This document shows, in pieces, positions 1 through 12,273 of a stretch of 35,022 nt of DNA. Below the pieces are notes generated by a model. The model was given only the letters and a program-made list of their open reading frames with translations. It did not search any database and was not told the DNA's origin. Position numbers and translations under genes: made by a program. The first letter of the stretch is position 1. The number at the start of each line of letters is the position of its first letter. The DNA comes from Cerioporus squamosus (Eukaryota > Basidiomycota > Agaricomycetes > Polyporales > Polyporaceae): NCBI GenBank assembly GCA_022592435.1, contig JABYQS010000291.1, positions 1 through 35,022 of the forward strand. Reading direction: 5' to 3'.

Positions 1-450
1 TTCAAGTTCCCCACCGGGATGAAGCTCTGGATCGAGGGCTGCACCACGAAGGAGGACCTCGCCCACCCTGCAGAGTTCAACGGCGAAGGCCAGCGCTGTC
101 TTATGGTCGGCAAGGTCGGCAACACCACCGACCTCACTGTCGGACGCTACGCCGGCCTAGTCTCGTTCACTCGGAACGAAGTCGGCGTCGAGTCCGTCGA
201 GCTCGGTATCTACAACTCGGGCGACAAGGGCGCCGAAGTCTTCTCCTCCAAAGGAGACTCGGGCTCTCTCGTCTGGCACATGACAAACGACGGTAAAGCC
301 CGCATTGTTGGCCAGCTCCACTCTGGCCGCAACAAAGGGGGCTCGACCAGCAATCACGCCACGTACTGCACTCCTGGCTGGCACCTCCTGGATCAGATCA
401 AGAAGAGGTTCAAGTACGCCGACTTCTACCGCACCACCTGGTCATTTTGA
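1..450 (+). CDS. Serine-protease-like (PA-clan-like) protein, 3' end only
   Basis: The frame is open from the first base of the window to a TGA at 448-450, so this is the C-terminal part of a gene that begins upstream. The visible 149 residues include KGDSGSLVW at about residues 83-91 of the fragment. This is the GDSG pattern around the nucleophilic serine of trypsin-fold (PA clan) peptidases. It is followed by a VGQLHSG strand of the kind that follows the active-site serine in that fold. The His and Asp of a triad would lie upstream and cannot be checked. No intron is needed in this part. Similar uncharacterised proteins are common in basidiomycetes. Whether it is an active protease, and what it cuts, cannot be told from here. 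The trypsin-like call is inference from one motif and its context. Confidence 0.6.
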   Translation, partial: FKFPTGMKLWIEGCTTKEDLAHPAEFNGEGQRCLMVGKVGNTTDLTVGRYAGLVSFTRNEVGVESVELGIYNSGDKGAEVFSSKGDSGSLVWHMTNDGKARIVGQLHSGRNKGGSTSNHATYCTPGWHLLDQIKKRFKYADFYRTTWSF

Positions 451-1487
451 GAACAACCTCAGTGTTGGGTTGTCTCTCTACGGAACGCCTCGAAGCCATC
501 ATCTCCTGCGACCTCTTCACCTCCACTACATATGCCCCTTCTCTAGTCCTCGTTTGTTCACTACAAGTCATCCCCCGTCCCCCGTTCCATCCTTCTCTGA
601 AGTCCCATGTATCCATATCAATATCGCAGCAGGACGAGCAACATCCGTTCAGCATATCTTTCCGGTTGTAGCATATGGCATTTGAGACTCTCTGCGTGTC
701 ATTAGCATACTGTACTAATAAGTACGCCATACCAACTAGAGTATTGGGACCCGCATCCAACGCGTATCATGCAGCATCCTGTGATACATTTTGCTAGCCC
801 ACGTCTTCGTAGATGTGTACTCGTACACATTACTAGAGATTACTTTGAAACGCCAAGTTGGAAGTTCGCGATCAGTACTTGCGACCTGCGGGTTGTAGCT
901 AACAAGGCCGAGTCTTGGTTAACCATCCCAAGCGGGTAGGTTGAAGTTAGGAGCTGCTAACCGGTGCCCCGGCGATCTTACATAGGTAGCGTTCCATATT
1001 CACTGCGTTTTCGTGGTTTCTCGGACGCAGGTGCGATATCTTGGGAGAGGACCTCGGAGGGGGTTACGAGCTCCGAGATGGCCTCGGAAGACGTTCCAGC
1101 TCTTGTAGTAGAGTTTCGCAGGGTGTTCCGAGGGAGGTGGAAAACGCAGTGATTCCTGAGCTTCGTTAATCGAGTTCTAAACCTGCTAAATATTAATACG
1201 GATGAATTACGAAGGCACACATCATAGCCATAACTTGAAGACACCCCAAACGTCCGAGAGCAGCAGTCTACTTAACCGCACCTGAGGGCTCCAAGCCAAT
1301 CAGAATGCATCGCGCCCACTGGCATCACGGGCGCTTGGCTTCTGCAGTAAGACCTGAGTAAGAGTCTCAGTACCACTGTCTTCAAGTTGCTTACCGTACC
1401 TTCTACTCCTCAGCCATAATCTGCGGCCACGAGCTGGCGTCCGCCGGGCTTCAGGCTTGACTTTCACCGCTTTCACCAACGAGGTCC
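451..1487. other. Intergenic region, no gene seen
   Basis: About 1 kb between the end of the protease-like gene and the NRDE2 start codon. It should hold the 3' UTR of the first gene and the NRDE2 promoter and 5' UTR. Only short overlapping open frames without recognisable motifs are present. I see no RNA gene, repeat or clear TATA box. Confidence 0.5.
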
Positions 1488-4400
1488 ATGTCTGCCCCAT
1501 CATTCTCCTCCTTTCCGCCCACATTCTCGTCCTTCCCCGATCTTGACCCCGGCCCTAGTACTCGCCCTGCTAGTTCCCCCCGAGACGACAAAGAGAGGGA
1601 GAGGTCCAAGGAGAAGGAGCGAAGACACCGCAAGAAGTCCAAGAGGGAGGCGGACAGAGACGGGGATGGTGATAGCGAGAGGAAGAAGAAGAAGCACAAG
1701 CACAGTGAGCGGCACAGGGAGCGGGAGGACAGCAAAGGTGAGCGGCGCAGAAGTCGGTCTCGTTCCCGTTCTCGTACGAGACACGATGAACACGACTATG
1801 ATTACACTGCGATCGACGACGAGAGGAGGAAGCTGGAGGAGGACCGTCGGCATAGGGAGGAGGAGACGGTACGGCCCAGCGCGAGGGAAGGGTTGGTGTA
1901 CTATACGGACCGGAGGGGCGACCCGCTGAACGTGCGGTATGGTGGGCTGTACGCAGGGGACGTGCCAAGGTACCGCCTGATTGATTGTAAGTGGTCCATA
2001 GCTCATGTCGGTGACAACTAACGAAACGTAAGGGGGGCGGAAGGTTCTCGGCCTAAGTCCTGCGTTGTCCGTCGTACACCGAGGACGAGGAGGCGTCGAA
2101 GTCGCGCCGTTTGGCAGACGCAGGGTATGTTTGTTGTCTCATGTAACCTTCCAGATGGCGGCGTGCTGAAGTGAAGTCCACATACAGATGCCCGCACTTA
2201 CGGACTCTCATTCGCGCCGTCTGCTCGCTGCCGAACCCAAACGCCGTCTACTGGCATCCTCAGATGACAAGTACAAGTACAGTGAAGTCGACGGCTTCCT
2301 GCGCATATCGACGAATCGTCCACGAACCGACGACCAGCGTTACCGCGAGATAGAGCTCTCGAAGCAGGACTACGACTACGACTCCGATGAGTCTGACCTC
2401 TCCGAAGAGAGCGCGAGCTCGGATGACGACACTGGCACAACACCTACGACCGCCCGTCAAGCTGCCATCGTATCTCTTCGGGCAAAGCTCGACGCGAATC
2501 CTGAGGACATACAATCCTGGCTCGCCCTGCACGCGCACAACATCGCGACGGTCCCCTTGACCCAGAAGAACGCCAGCACGGCTCGCGCTGATATCGGCCT
2601 TTCTGTTCTTGCCGACGCCCTCAAAGCGCACCCAAACAACGCTCGCTCGAAGACCCTGCGCCTGAAGTACTTGAGGGCGGGCGAGGAGCGATGGGAACCA
2701 AGCAAGCTCAGCCGCGAGTGGGAAGAAGCTGTCAAGGTGGACGACGTGGAGATCTGGCTGGCGTGGTTGGATTGGAGGATACGGACCGTCGATGAGAACG
2801 TCGATGACCTCTCAGAGAGACTTGCTGGCGATGCAACCCGCGCCACGAAGGCACTCGCGCGACGGAGAGACGAAGTCGGACAGTTGAGAGTTCTATGGCG
2901 AGTCGCGGTCGCATTGCGAGATGCAGGTGGGTGGTTTCTAGTGAGCTCGTTCTCGAACAACCGTGGAGACTGAGCTACGTTTCGTAGGATATGTGGAGCG
3001 AGCCAATGCTATCTTTCAAGCTCAGGCCGAGATGTGAGTGCCTTCTGTGTAAGCTCGCTGTCAGATGCTCATGTCGTGTAGGCTATTCTGCATGCCATCG
3101 AAGCTCTCCGACAGATCACTGGACGACCAGCTGGACGCTCTGGATGAATTCTGGGACTCGGATGTACCGCGCCTCGGCGAACCCAGCGCATCCGGTTGGG
3201 CAGCCTGGGAGGCCTCAGGACGGCCAGCGCAACCACCTCCGCCGAGCAAGCGCGGCGAAGCAGAGCCTCGCGGCTCCGACCTGTACTCGCAGTGGGCAGC
3301 TTCCGAGACTCTGGCCGACCGTACGCGCACCCTCTCTCTCCGTTCTGTCGAAGAGGACGAGAACGCCGATCCGCTAACGGTCGTTATCTTGCCTGATATC
3401 CGGCCGTTCCTGCTGTCCCTGCGCACCCGCCGCGCCAAGGACGTCTTCCGCCGCATCTGGCTCGCCTTTGTGGGTCTGCAGGTTCCTGGGTTCGTGGCAT
3501 CTCTGTCGGAGCGCCCCGAGGACAATACAGACGACCGCTGGGCGTGCTCACACCTGGTCTCCTCGTCGTACCTGGCCTCTGTGTTCCCTGCTGATGGTGC
3601 CGCGAAACGCATCACTGCTGACGCGCAGGCGGGAGTGCTCGTAGGACGGGAGAGGGAATATGGGAGTGGGTTCGGCCCGGTCAAGAACTGGGGCTACGAG
3701 ACCATTGCCCCGCTAGACGTCCTCGGCTCAAGCAAGTGGACGATGTGGACAAGTGAAGATGTACACGACGTCGATGCCAGCCTCGTTCGGGAGATCTTCA
3801 GGCACTGTAGGTTAGGGGCTGACGACGCCGATTGGGACGTCCTCAGCCTGGCCTTCGAGGCTGCTATCAACCTGAAGAGGTATGTCTCGCCCGTGCCTTA
3901 CTCTCAACCTTATCTGACGACGACGTGTCCAGCGCAGTGAAGGTCTCGAAGTCTCTGCTTGCCAACGCGCGCGAGTCGTTGCCTCACTGGGCGGCCCATG
4001 CACGCTTGGAATGCCTTCGCGGTCGGCTAGACGATGCACGGAAGGTCTACCAAACCATCCTCATCGCTTCTCACCAGAGCCGTCCCGGAGCGGGTGCCCT
4101 GTGGTGGGACTGGGCGCAGATGGAGTGGCTCGCACGCAACGCCGACGTCGCGCAGCAGGTCATCATACGCGCCTCCGGCGTCGCAGGCTCAGGCGGGATC
4201 GCGCTCTTACGTGCCAAGCGTCACTTCGAGTCGCTGCTGACTCAGGAGCTGCTGCAGGCCCCCTGGCGGGAACGCGAACCATGGATCAAGATAGCGGGCC
4301 TCCTGGAGCTACTGACGTCGTCTTCCCCGCACTCGGCCCTCGCCCTGCTCGACTCGTACCTCGATGCGCTGCAGCCGGGAACGCCCGCGCACGAGAGCCT

Positions 4401-5217
4401 GAGTGTGGCGGCGCTCGCTCTGCTGTACAATCATGCTGCGATACTGAAGAACTCGACGCCGCCCGCGCTGCTGCGGGAGCGTGTCGAGCGGGCGGTGGAG
4501 GTGTACCCGAGCAACACGGCCATTATGGGCATGTTCCTGGAAGCGGAGAAGGGGCAGGGCATCTGGGGGCGGGTGCGCGCTATGCTGGGCGAGACGACGA
4601 GCGAGGGGACGGGGAAGGAGAAAGGGGTCGCAAGGCGGGTGGCGGAGGTGTGGGTTGCGAACTGGGAGAAGGGACGCTGGGAGGCGGAGGTGGAACGGAT
4701 TCGGAACGGGCTTGCTGCTGCCGTAGAAGATGACAGGTGCGTTCGTTCGCTCTCTCGCGTTCGGGTTCGCCGCTGGCTGAGCTGATCGTTATCTGTGTTG
4801 CAGGACGCGCGGGAGTGCGATCCTGTGGAAGCTCTATGTCGCGTTCGAGATCCGGGCGGGGCAGCTCGAGCGTGCGAAGAAGCTGGTGTACCGTGCGATA
4901 ACGGAATGTCCGCTCGTGAAAGGTGGGTGAAGTGGTGCATTAGATGAACGACGCTCATTCATCTCCGGCTACACGCAGAGCTGTATCTACTGGCGTTTGG
5001 GCCCCTGCGGACGGTGTTCGAGGCGCGGGAGCTGAATCAGTTCGGCGACACGATGTCAGAGCGGGGGATTCGGATGCGGGTGGCCCTCGATGAGGTGGTT
5101 GGGGAGGTAGAGGATGGTAGTAAGGTAAAGGCAGAGGTGGACTCGGAGGACGAGGACGAGGGAGACGAGATTGAACACAACGCTCGGGAGTTGCGGCGTC
5201 TGATGCCGTTTAGCTGA
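1488..5217 (+). CDS. NRDE2: NRDE2, nuclear RNA-interference/RNA-surveillance factor
   Basis: Eight exons give a 914-residue protein: 1488-1986, 2033-2124, 2188-2926, 2988-3033, 3082-3879, 3933-4736, 4804-4922 and 4979-5217. All introns are GT-AG and phases agree throughout. The N-terminus (about 30-125) is very rich in Lys, Arg, Glu and Ser, with an RS-dipeptide stretch near 88-98. At about 137-165 lies a YYTDRRGDPLN...YGGLYAGD...YR segment that resembles the MTR4-binding region of animal NRDE2. The rest is helical and HAT/TPR-like, ending with the family pattern RAITECPLVKELYLLAF and an acidic tail. In animals and fission yeast this family works in the nucleus with Mtr4-type helicases, in RNA decay, splicing or nuclear RNAi. 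The role here is transferred from the family. The start is the first ATG of the open frame and gives the expected basic N-terminus. The gene looks intact. Confidence 0.9.
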
Positions 5218-6092
5218 CACTGGTGCGTTTCGTCACTGACTCATCGATAGCGGTGGTCGAACGAGAACACGATGTGGTTCACGGAGGTCTCGTCTCCGGA
5301 AGGAAGTGCGTCGGATCGCCGATGTAACGACGATTAGTGCCCTTCAATCTATGCGCCCATATCGATGTATCGTCCCGGACGGCATCGCTCGTGTAAGAGG
5401 ACGACATATGTACCAAGCCCGTTTGCGAGCAGTAAGTGTGATCCGGTAGACATTGCACGAACATAAGTACATGGCAAGAACTTGAACAGCAGCTGTGCCA
5501 CGGCGAAGAGTGCCATCGAGGTCCCATGAGGAGCACCTCATGCAATGACAGCTCGCCCTCGACTTCCCTCGCTCCTTCGCCCTTCCCCGTCTTGTCCCGT
5601 TACTTACTGTACATACAATCCGCCGCCACAAATCGACGACGAAGGCGAGAGGTCCGTAGTCCATTGGTCATCGATTGCTTACACGTGCGGCAAGTATTGG
5701 GATACACGTGTGTTGTGGTGTGTTTGTGCGCGGAGTGTTTGGGCGCCTTTGGATAGCGGAGTGGCGACAAGAGCCTCGGTCCTGCAATTCCCACCGGCAA
5801 CGCTGTTTGCACACCTGCTTTGCACCTCCTCGCCGCCTGCATCGTCGACGCCTCGAGGCCCCGCCATTTTCTCTGCCACAACAAGCCTCGCCGCCCCCGC
5901 AATCTCGCCACCGCCAGGCGTACCCGGCCCTTGTCTTTGTCTTTCGCTCTCTCGCCGCCCCATCTGTCTCCATGCAGGGCCAATAAGTCACTTCCGCTCC
6001 CTCGTCTCTCTGAATCCTACTCGACAGCCCCATCCTAATCCTGCCGTCTACGGGCGTAATACTGTGCATCTACTAGGCTATTGTTCACCACT
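5218..6092. other. Intergenic region and pyrimidine-rich leader of the Byr4-like gene
   Basis: 875 bases between two genes on the same strand. The half nearer the Byr4-like start (about 5540-6060) is rich in C and T, as is usual for fungal promoters and 5' UTRs. The open frames across it (for example 5545-6096) are low-complexity and carry no motif. No RNA gene or repeat is seen. Confidence 0.45.
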
Positions 6093-8875
6093 ATGACCAC
6101 CACCATCCCTGCTCCCACCATCGTGCTCCCCAAGGAGGAATGGCCCGACGCCGACTTCGACTTCCCCGACGGCGACCCCATCCACGCCTCGGACGCAGAG
6201 TCGGACAAGGACGACGACGAGGACTGGGACATGGAGATGGACCTGGGAAAGACGGGCGGGGCCAAAGCACAGATGGTCCTCCAGGGCATCGCCGCAAGGT
6301 CAGGTCCCTCCCACAATGCTTCCCGCATGTTCACCATCCGTCCCCCGCCCCCGCCCTCGCCCTCCCTCGACGACGACGAAGATGAGGAGGGCGTGTCGAC
6401 CATCAAGGTCGCCGCTCTCCCCAAGCCCGCCGCCCCCAAGCCGCCCCCGAGTCCTATTGACGAGGATTTCGAAGACGGCTTCGCGCTTCCATCCGATCTC
6501 ACCACTCTCTCCCTCCGCCCATTATCCCTCGCACACCGCACTTCCAAGTCATCCCTCGAGTGGGGCGACAAGGATCAGACCTCGTCCTCCCAATCTTCCG
6601 ATGCCTACTCCACCTTCGGTTTCGCTGACAACTCCCCATCATCCAACTACACCTCGGCGTCCCTCCCGGAGACGGAGACAGAGGAGGAGGACGAGGAGGA
6701 TGACATATTGGAAGGTCTGGACGTTCCCAACGGGCTCTTCGAGTCGGGCAGCGGCGCGAAGAAGCTCGGAAAGATCCTCGAGCTCAAGAAGCAGACTGCC
6801 TTCGCCGACGACAGGGTGAAGGTCGTCAGTCCTGATCCGGAGGACGACTTCGAGATCGGGCTGGTCATCGACAACGAGACCGAGCTCAGTCCGAGTCGCC
6901 TGCTTCAGAACGCGCAGACAGTCATGCGATCTACTGCCTCCTCACGCAGCAAGAGCGCACCTCCCCGTCCGCCTGCCGCGCTCCGCCCGCCATCGCGCGT
7001 GAAGAGCGGAGACCGCGCGAGGTCACCCAACAACCCACCCATCTCCTCCATGTCCCAACTCCGTCGGATCACCGCTCCTCCCGCCTCCCCTCCTTCAAGC
7101 AGGACTGCACAGCCATTGCGCTCCCAGACGTACAGCCAAGCTGTCCAGTCGCCATCCACCATGACCTTCCTGGCTGCTAAGCCGGGGAGTTTGCGTGTTC
7201 AGAAGTCTACTTCAGGACTGAAGCCCGTATCGCCGCCACAAACGCGCAGGCTAGGCCGCAAAGCCTCCCTGCCGTCCCTGTCAGAATCCAATCAGGCTCA
7301 AGCGTCAGGCTCTGGGTCGGGTTCGGCGGCGGCGGGCAACGCTCCTGCTGCTCGATATGAGACACCAACTGCATCGTCGAGGGCAAAGGCGGCCACCGCG
7401 ACGACCAGCCGTCTTCACGGCTTTGAGTACAACGTGCCGCCGACAAGACCCTCGACACCATCATCCAATCCCGCGGCCCTCAGACTGACGATGCCGACAT
7501 CATCGTCACGTATGAAGTCTCGCACACCAATATCCAATGTTTTCCCAGCGGGACCGGCCACTGCTCCGTTGACCCGGTCAACATCACCACTACCCCCTGC
7601 CCGCCCGCCCTCACGCCCTCCTTCCGCCGCGTCATCACAAGCGTCCATTCGGTCAAGACATGCTCCGAGTGCGAGTCTGCCCAGTGCGCCCAAAGTGCTC
7701 AAGAAGCCAAAACGACAACGCACGTACGGCGACGGCACGGAGCTCGATGGCTTCGACGACCTCCCTACCGACCGTGAGAAGGAGGGCAAGTTCCGCGTAC
7801 AGCCCAAAGGCTATGGGAACCGCATACCGGGTGCGTCGTATCCCAAGCCTTCGGAGGCCTCCGCGACAGGCACGATCCGCCGAAAAGCGAAACGCGAGTT
7901 CTCTGGAAGCGGACCTGGTAAGACCATGTTCAATTGTCCGTTGACGTCCATTGGCTGACAACGCGCGCGCCTTCGTTCACAGAATCGTCAAAAGCGCCAG
8001 GGCCTTCCAAGACGCTCAAGCGGACAGGGCGCATAGAGTTCCCGTCTTCAAAGCCGGCAGAGTCGCCAAAAACGTCGCCGTCAAAGGATGCGGAGCTCAG
8101 TGCGAAGAGGAAGAAGCTCGCCTCCCCGGCGCAGACGAGGAGGAAACCAACTCTCATACGCAATTTGGGTGGCGCCGGCCCAGCCAAAGGTACGTGTCTT
8201 CGCGGGATGCTTCGGCGAGGCGCATGCTTACTCAACCGTTCTTGTGCAGTCGTTGGAGAGATGAAATGGAACCCGACCACACTGCGGTGGGAGGGGAACG
8301 ACCAAGCTCTCCGAGATTTCGACGCTGCCGTCGGCACATCGACACGCCCGGCCCTCATCACCCACCTCACCGGCTCGTCAATAGGCTCGCCCGTGGGCTC
8401 CTTCGCGTCCGGCGCGCGCGTTGTGGGCAACATGATCTTCGACCCCAATCGCATGTGCTGGATATCGACGCTGCACCCCGACGAGGAGGAGCCCGACGTC
8501 TTCGCGGACCTCGCCGACGATGAAGACGACGACGACTGGGAGGCGCGTGGGGGTACGATCCGCGCAAGCCAGCAGCTCCAGTCCGGGAACGCCGCCGCGT
8601 CGGACCAGTCGACGAACTCATCCATGTCGCGCGTCGAGGCGCCGAGCCCCGCCCGGAGCCACACCCGGAGCATGTCCGAGAGCGAGAGCGACCGATGCTC
8701 GCGCGCGTCCATGGTCTGCGACGTGGACGACTCGTTCGTCGAGAAGTGCCGTGCGGCGGAGGAGCGCCATCGCGCCGAGCTCAAGCAGTGGCTCGCGGTC
8801 GGCCACGACGTCTTTGCGGAGCCCGACCGCTCGTGCTTGTTCGAGATCCGTGCGCTCGCCACGCGACAATACTAG
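6093..8875 (+). CDS. Byr4/Bfa1-like GAP scaffold of the septation initiation / mitotic exit network
   Basis: Three exons (6093-7917, 7983-8189, 8250-8875) encode 885 residues. The N-terminus has acidic segments with WDMEMDLG, similar to the W/D-rich start of Byr4 proteins. The middle (about 100-600) is Ser/Pro/Arg-rich and probably disordered. The conserved C-terminal block begins at about residue 678 with VVGEMKWNPTTLRWEGN and continues with VVGNMIFDPNRMCW near 735-748, both hallmarks of Byr4/Bfa1. In yeasts this protein sits at the spindle pole body and, with Cdc16/Bub2, acts as the two-part GAP for the small GTPase Spg1/Tem1, restraining septation. The start is the first true ATG. An in-frame TTG 12 bases upstream is not needed. 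The gene is intact. The family call rests on the C-terminal motifs, and the cellular role is inferred from yeast. Confidence 0.83.
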
Positions 8876-9848
8876 TGTGTGCACTTATTCGCGTCGCGGT
8901 AGCATGGTAGTAGTACATACTAGAGTTTGCTCTAGAGCCCACGGACTTCCTCACCCCCACCTATCATCTTCCCGTTCCACTTTGCACTCATCATCTCTCC
9001 CACTCGACTCTGCTGCTAGAGGTGTATCGGACAATCTTAACGCGACGCCGCGTTCCGTATGCACCAGCCAACTAGTTTGCACTGCATGACTCTCCTTCCC
9101 CTTACGTTTCCCGTTTCTCGTCTCACCCTGCACCCTGCATCCGGATATATGACGACCCACCCATGACCTCTCCTTTTTGTGAATGTTGTTTCTCTCGTTC
9201 TTGTCCATGCTTCGAGTACACAGTCTTGTCCATAGCTCTCTCCCCGTTCCGTCGCGTCTCGTCCACGCCCGGTGACCATGCTCTTGTTCTGCGCCTTTAC
9301 TACTTTTTCGCTTTGTCGATATTTCGATACCGGTCCCATCCGCACCCACCCCTCCCCGCTACCCCTCTGTCGCCCCTCTTCTCGTTCGCGCTGTGTCTTA
9401 CTTTGCTCCTCGTTCCGCGTTTCCCTGATCTCTTATCGTCTTGGTTTGCTCTGCCTCGATGCATCGTTAATAGTCTCGATGTGTATGACTGAATCTCAAT
9501 ATGAACATAAACATTATCCACAGGACGCCAACCTGAGATCGTCGGGGAGAAGACTTGGAGATTGGAGAAGTATGTTACATGTAAGTAGTCCCTACTACCC
9601 GCTTGGGATGATGGTTTACCGAGACTGGGCCGTGCTCGCTACGACTCGCACGAATCGGGAGTCCAAGCGAATCGCAAACACTGATCTCGTAATTTCTTAA
9701 GACTTGAAGAGGTAATCTCTAATGACTTGTACACATTTGCGTAGACGTGGGTATAGGGAGAACATACATGGTGGAGAGGAATCATTGCATCCGCGCAAAG
9801 CCCAGCAGCAGAACTCGGGAGCCACATACTGATCCATGTCACCCCAAC
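8876..9848. other. Convergent intergenic region (3' UTRs)
   Basis: 973 bases between the ends of the Byr4-like gene (+) and the first P450 (-). Much of 8940-9480 is C/T-rich on the + strand, which creates several Ser/Arg/Leu-rich open frames with no recognisable domain. No RNA gene or transposon remnant is visible. Confidence 0.45.
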
Positions 9849-12273
9849 TCATTGGACGACAGAAACACGGAGTGGCATCACAGAGCCGAGCTCGTACAGC
9901 TTGCCGCGAACGACGGGAACCATCAGACCAGCAGGAAGCCGTACGATGTCGTAGTCTTCCTTGGGAGGAGCGAACTCGAAATTCTCGAGCAACTCAGCGG
10001 TCAGAGCTTGCATCTCGATGAGGCTATGAAAACGATCAGCATGAGGAAAGTCGACGAAGGCAATGGCTGCTTACGAGAAACGCCAGCTGTGTGGCAGAGC
10101 TGCATCAGGCGCTGTTCAATCTAAGTATGCAGCCACATTGCACTCACCCAATGCAACCACGTATACCGGCGGCTGTATCGGACAGTCAATGGTACTGAAA
10201 AGGATACTTCAAGTCACCACTCACAGAATGTCATTCTATCGACAGAGTAAGTCATGATGCATGCCGGAGAGTGGACAACCACACTCACAAGTTTCCGAAT
10301 ACGCCAACTCTGGTCTGCTTCGTCGGGTCGATCCGCAAGAAACGGTCCGGGTTGAATTCGTCGGCGTCCTCCCCCCATACCGAACGTAGTCTGCGGAAAA
10401 GCTATGAGTAACGCGGATATTGGCCGATGTTACTGTAAACGGACGGACCTGTTGTAACCAGCGATCGATGCAGTGATACATTGACCAGCCTTGATGGGGA
10501 TTGCATGGATTTCTTCGCCTGTCGTCGACACAATAGGTTCGGACAGAGGGAGGATGTCGTCCTTGACCGCGTAACGTTGTAGGTTGAACACGATGGGGTG
10601 GAAGCGAAGCGTTTCCTAAAGGGACAGAGAGTAAGCTTAGTAGGCCTTCGGGGCGGCAGCAATGGTTGCATACCTTGATAGCGTTCATGACGGTGGTCAT
10701 TGAGTCAAGATCTTCCATGGAGAACCTGCTATCGCCGCGGGCCAGCACCGCCTGGCGAGCGGCCTTGATCTCAGCACGCATCTTGGACTGGTATTCAGGG
10801 TGCTTGGCGAGTTCGTAGAGCATCCAGGACAGTGTGCTAGCAGTCGTCTCATGACCGGCGAAAGTGAGTGTCTGCATTTCAGCGACCATCTCGTCCTCGG
10901 CCAGTTGGGTCTTTGGATTCTCAGAGCTGTTGGCCTTGACTACCAAAGAGTCGCTCGTTCAATGGCGAGAGTACGTGATAACATGAGGCAAGACTCACTC
11001 AAGATGCTCATCACGTCCTTGTGCGTGTCCGTCTTGCCGGAGTTTAGCACTTCCTTCGTCTTCTCGCTGAAGAGTTCCCTTCCGATCTCGCTGACAATCC
11101 GAGAAGTACGACGGGTTCGGTTGTGCTGTCTGATCGGAGTATACGGCACAATGCGGAGGAGGAAGTCCGGGAAGTATTGCCACAGGTTCCGATAAAGGAG
11201 AAGCCATCTCGAAGGGTACAGTGCGGTGTCGAACCTGTAACGATGCGCAGGTCAAGAAAGAGCGCATCAACTTGAACGAGGGAGACCCACAAGAGGTTCG
11301 AGTATGCCTTCATCAAGCGACTCTCGGTGTTGCTCAAGCCACCGTAATCGTAGTCAAACGCGGCTGCTAGGTGCTCAGCTTGGTGCCCCAATGATGTTCG
11401 CACGGTACACACCTTGCCCGATGATATCCAAGGTCGTCCTGGCCAACCACTTGTTAATGAACACGGTCTTGTCAGGATTCTCCGCTACATCGGGCTTCAG
11501 CTTCTCACACATCTATCGCAAGTGGTGGAGGAATGGGGCCAAGCGTTAATACCTATTCACGCTTGCTCGTAGGCAGTCCGAGTCGACGCACCTTAAGACC
11601 GAGATCCTGAAACAGACTGAGGAAGGTCCGGAGCTGAGGAGCGCTGAATGCCGGATTCATGATCTTCCTGTGTCGCTGATGCGCTTCCCCTGTGAACCCA
11701 CAAGCATTAGTCAATAGGGGATGAGGTCGAAAGAGATGATTTGTACCTTCTGCAGCGACGATGCCAGGACCAAGGAACATCTTGGTGACTACCTGCACAT
11801 CCTTGCGCTTAACGTAGTTGTATCCCGATTTCATGAAGATGTGCTGCAGAGCCTGAGAATCACTCGCGTCAGTCTACAGAGTACTGGCCGTCGGATATTG
11901 GCGCACCTTGGGATCAGCGGTCATCAGTTGTCGTGTCTATCGCGGCCGCAACGTCAGCACGAGGATATGGGAACCTCAGAAAGCGAGATCCGTACACCTA
12001 GGTGACCGCCGAGACGCCAAGTGGCACCGTACTCCTTCATCCATTTGAAGTCCAACTCGCCAACTTCATTCTGGCGTGTCAGTGCAATAGCGTGACCTGC
12101 GCGAATGGAGTTGACATCTTCGAGGTGCAGTTATGCTAAGGCTGCGTACCATGCAACCACGAGGGGGACAGGGGACCACGGATGTTGTCCAAAGTCCTGG
12201 AGCGACGACGGCGCACGGCAGCGAAGACGATTGCGAGGAAAGAGAGGAACGCGGCGAGCAAGAGAGGTTCCAT
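9849..12273 (-). CDS. Cytochrome P450 monooxygenase, paralog 1
   Basis: Fifteen exons, read from 12273 downwards: 12150-12273, 11996-12096, 11907-11936, 11747-11852, 11592-11689, 11413-11512, 11291-11366, 10999-11234, 10674-10939, 10449-10615, 10289-10390, 10225-10235, 10148-10172, 10075-10086, 9849-10023. They give 542 residues in frame. Residues 4-20 form a hydrophobic membrane anchor followed by RRRR, typical of an ER-bound P450. The I-helix motif AGHETT is at 318-323, the K-helix ExxR (ETLR) at 380-383, the FNPDRF motif near 451, and the heme loop FSAGIRGCIG at 472-481 with Cys479 as the iron ligand. The chemistry is expected to be O2- and NADPH-dependent oxidation using a partner reductase. 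The substrate is unknown. The downstream paralog has the same architecture. All expected motifs are present and no lesion is seen. Confidence 0.93.

Noticed and set aside
1500..2006. Long minus-strand frames opposite NRDE2 exon 1
   Set aside because: They mirror the Lys/Arg/Glu-rich codons of NRDE2 as Leu/Ser/Pro-rich sequence. They are shadows of the real gene.
5545..6096. 183-codon + frame upstream of the Byr4-like gene
   Set aside because: It is a low-complexity pyrimidine-rich leader with no domain. It overlaps the true start in another frame.
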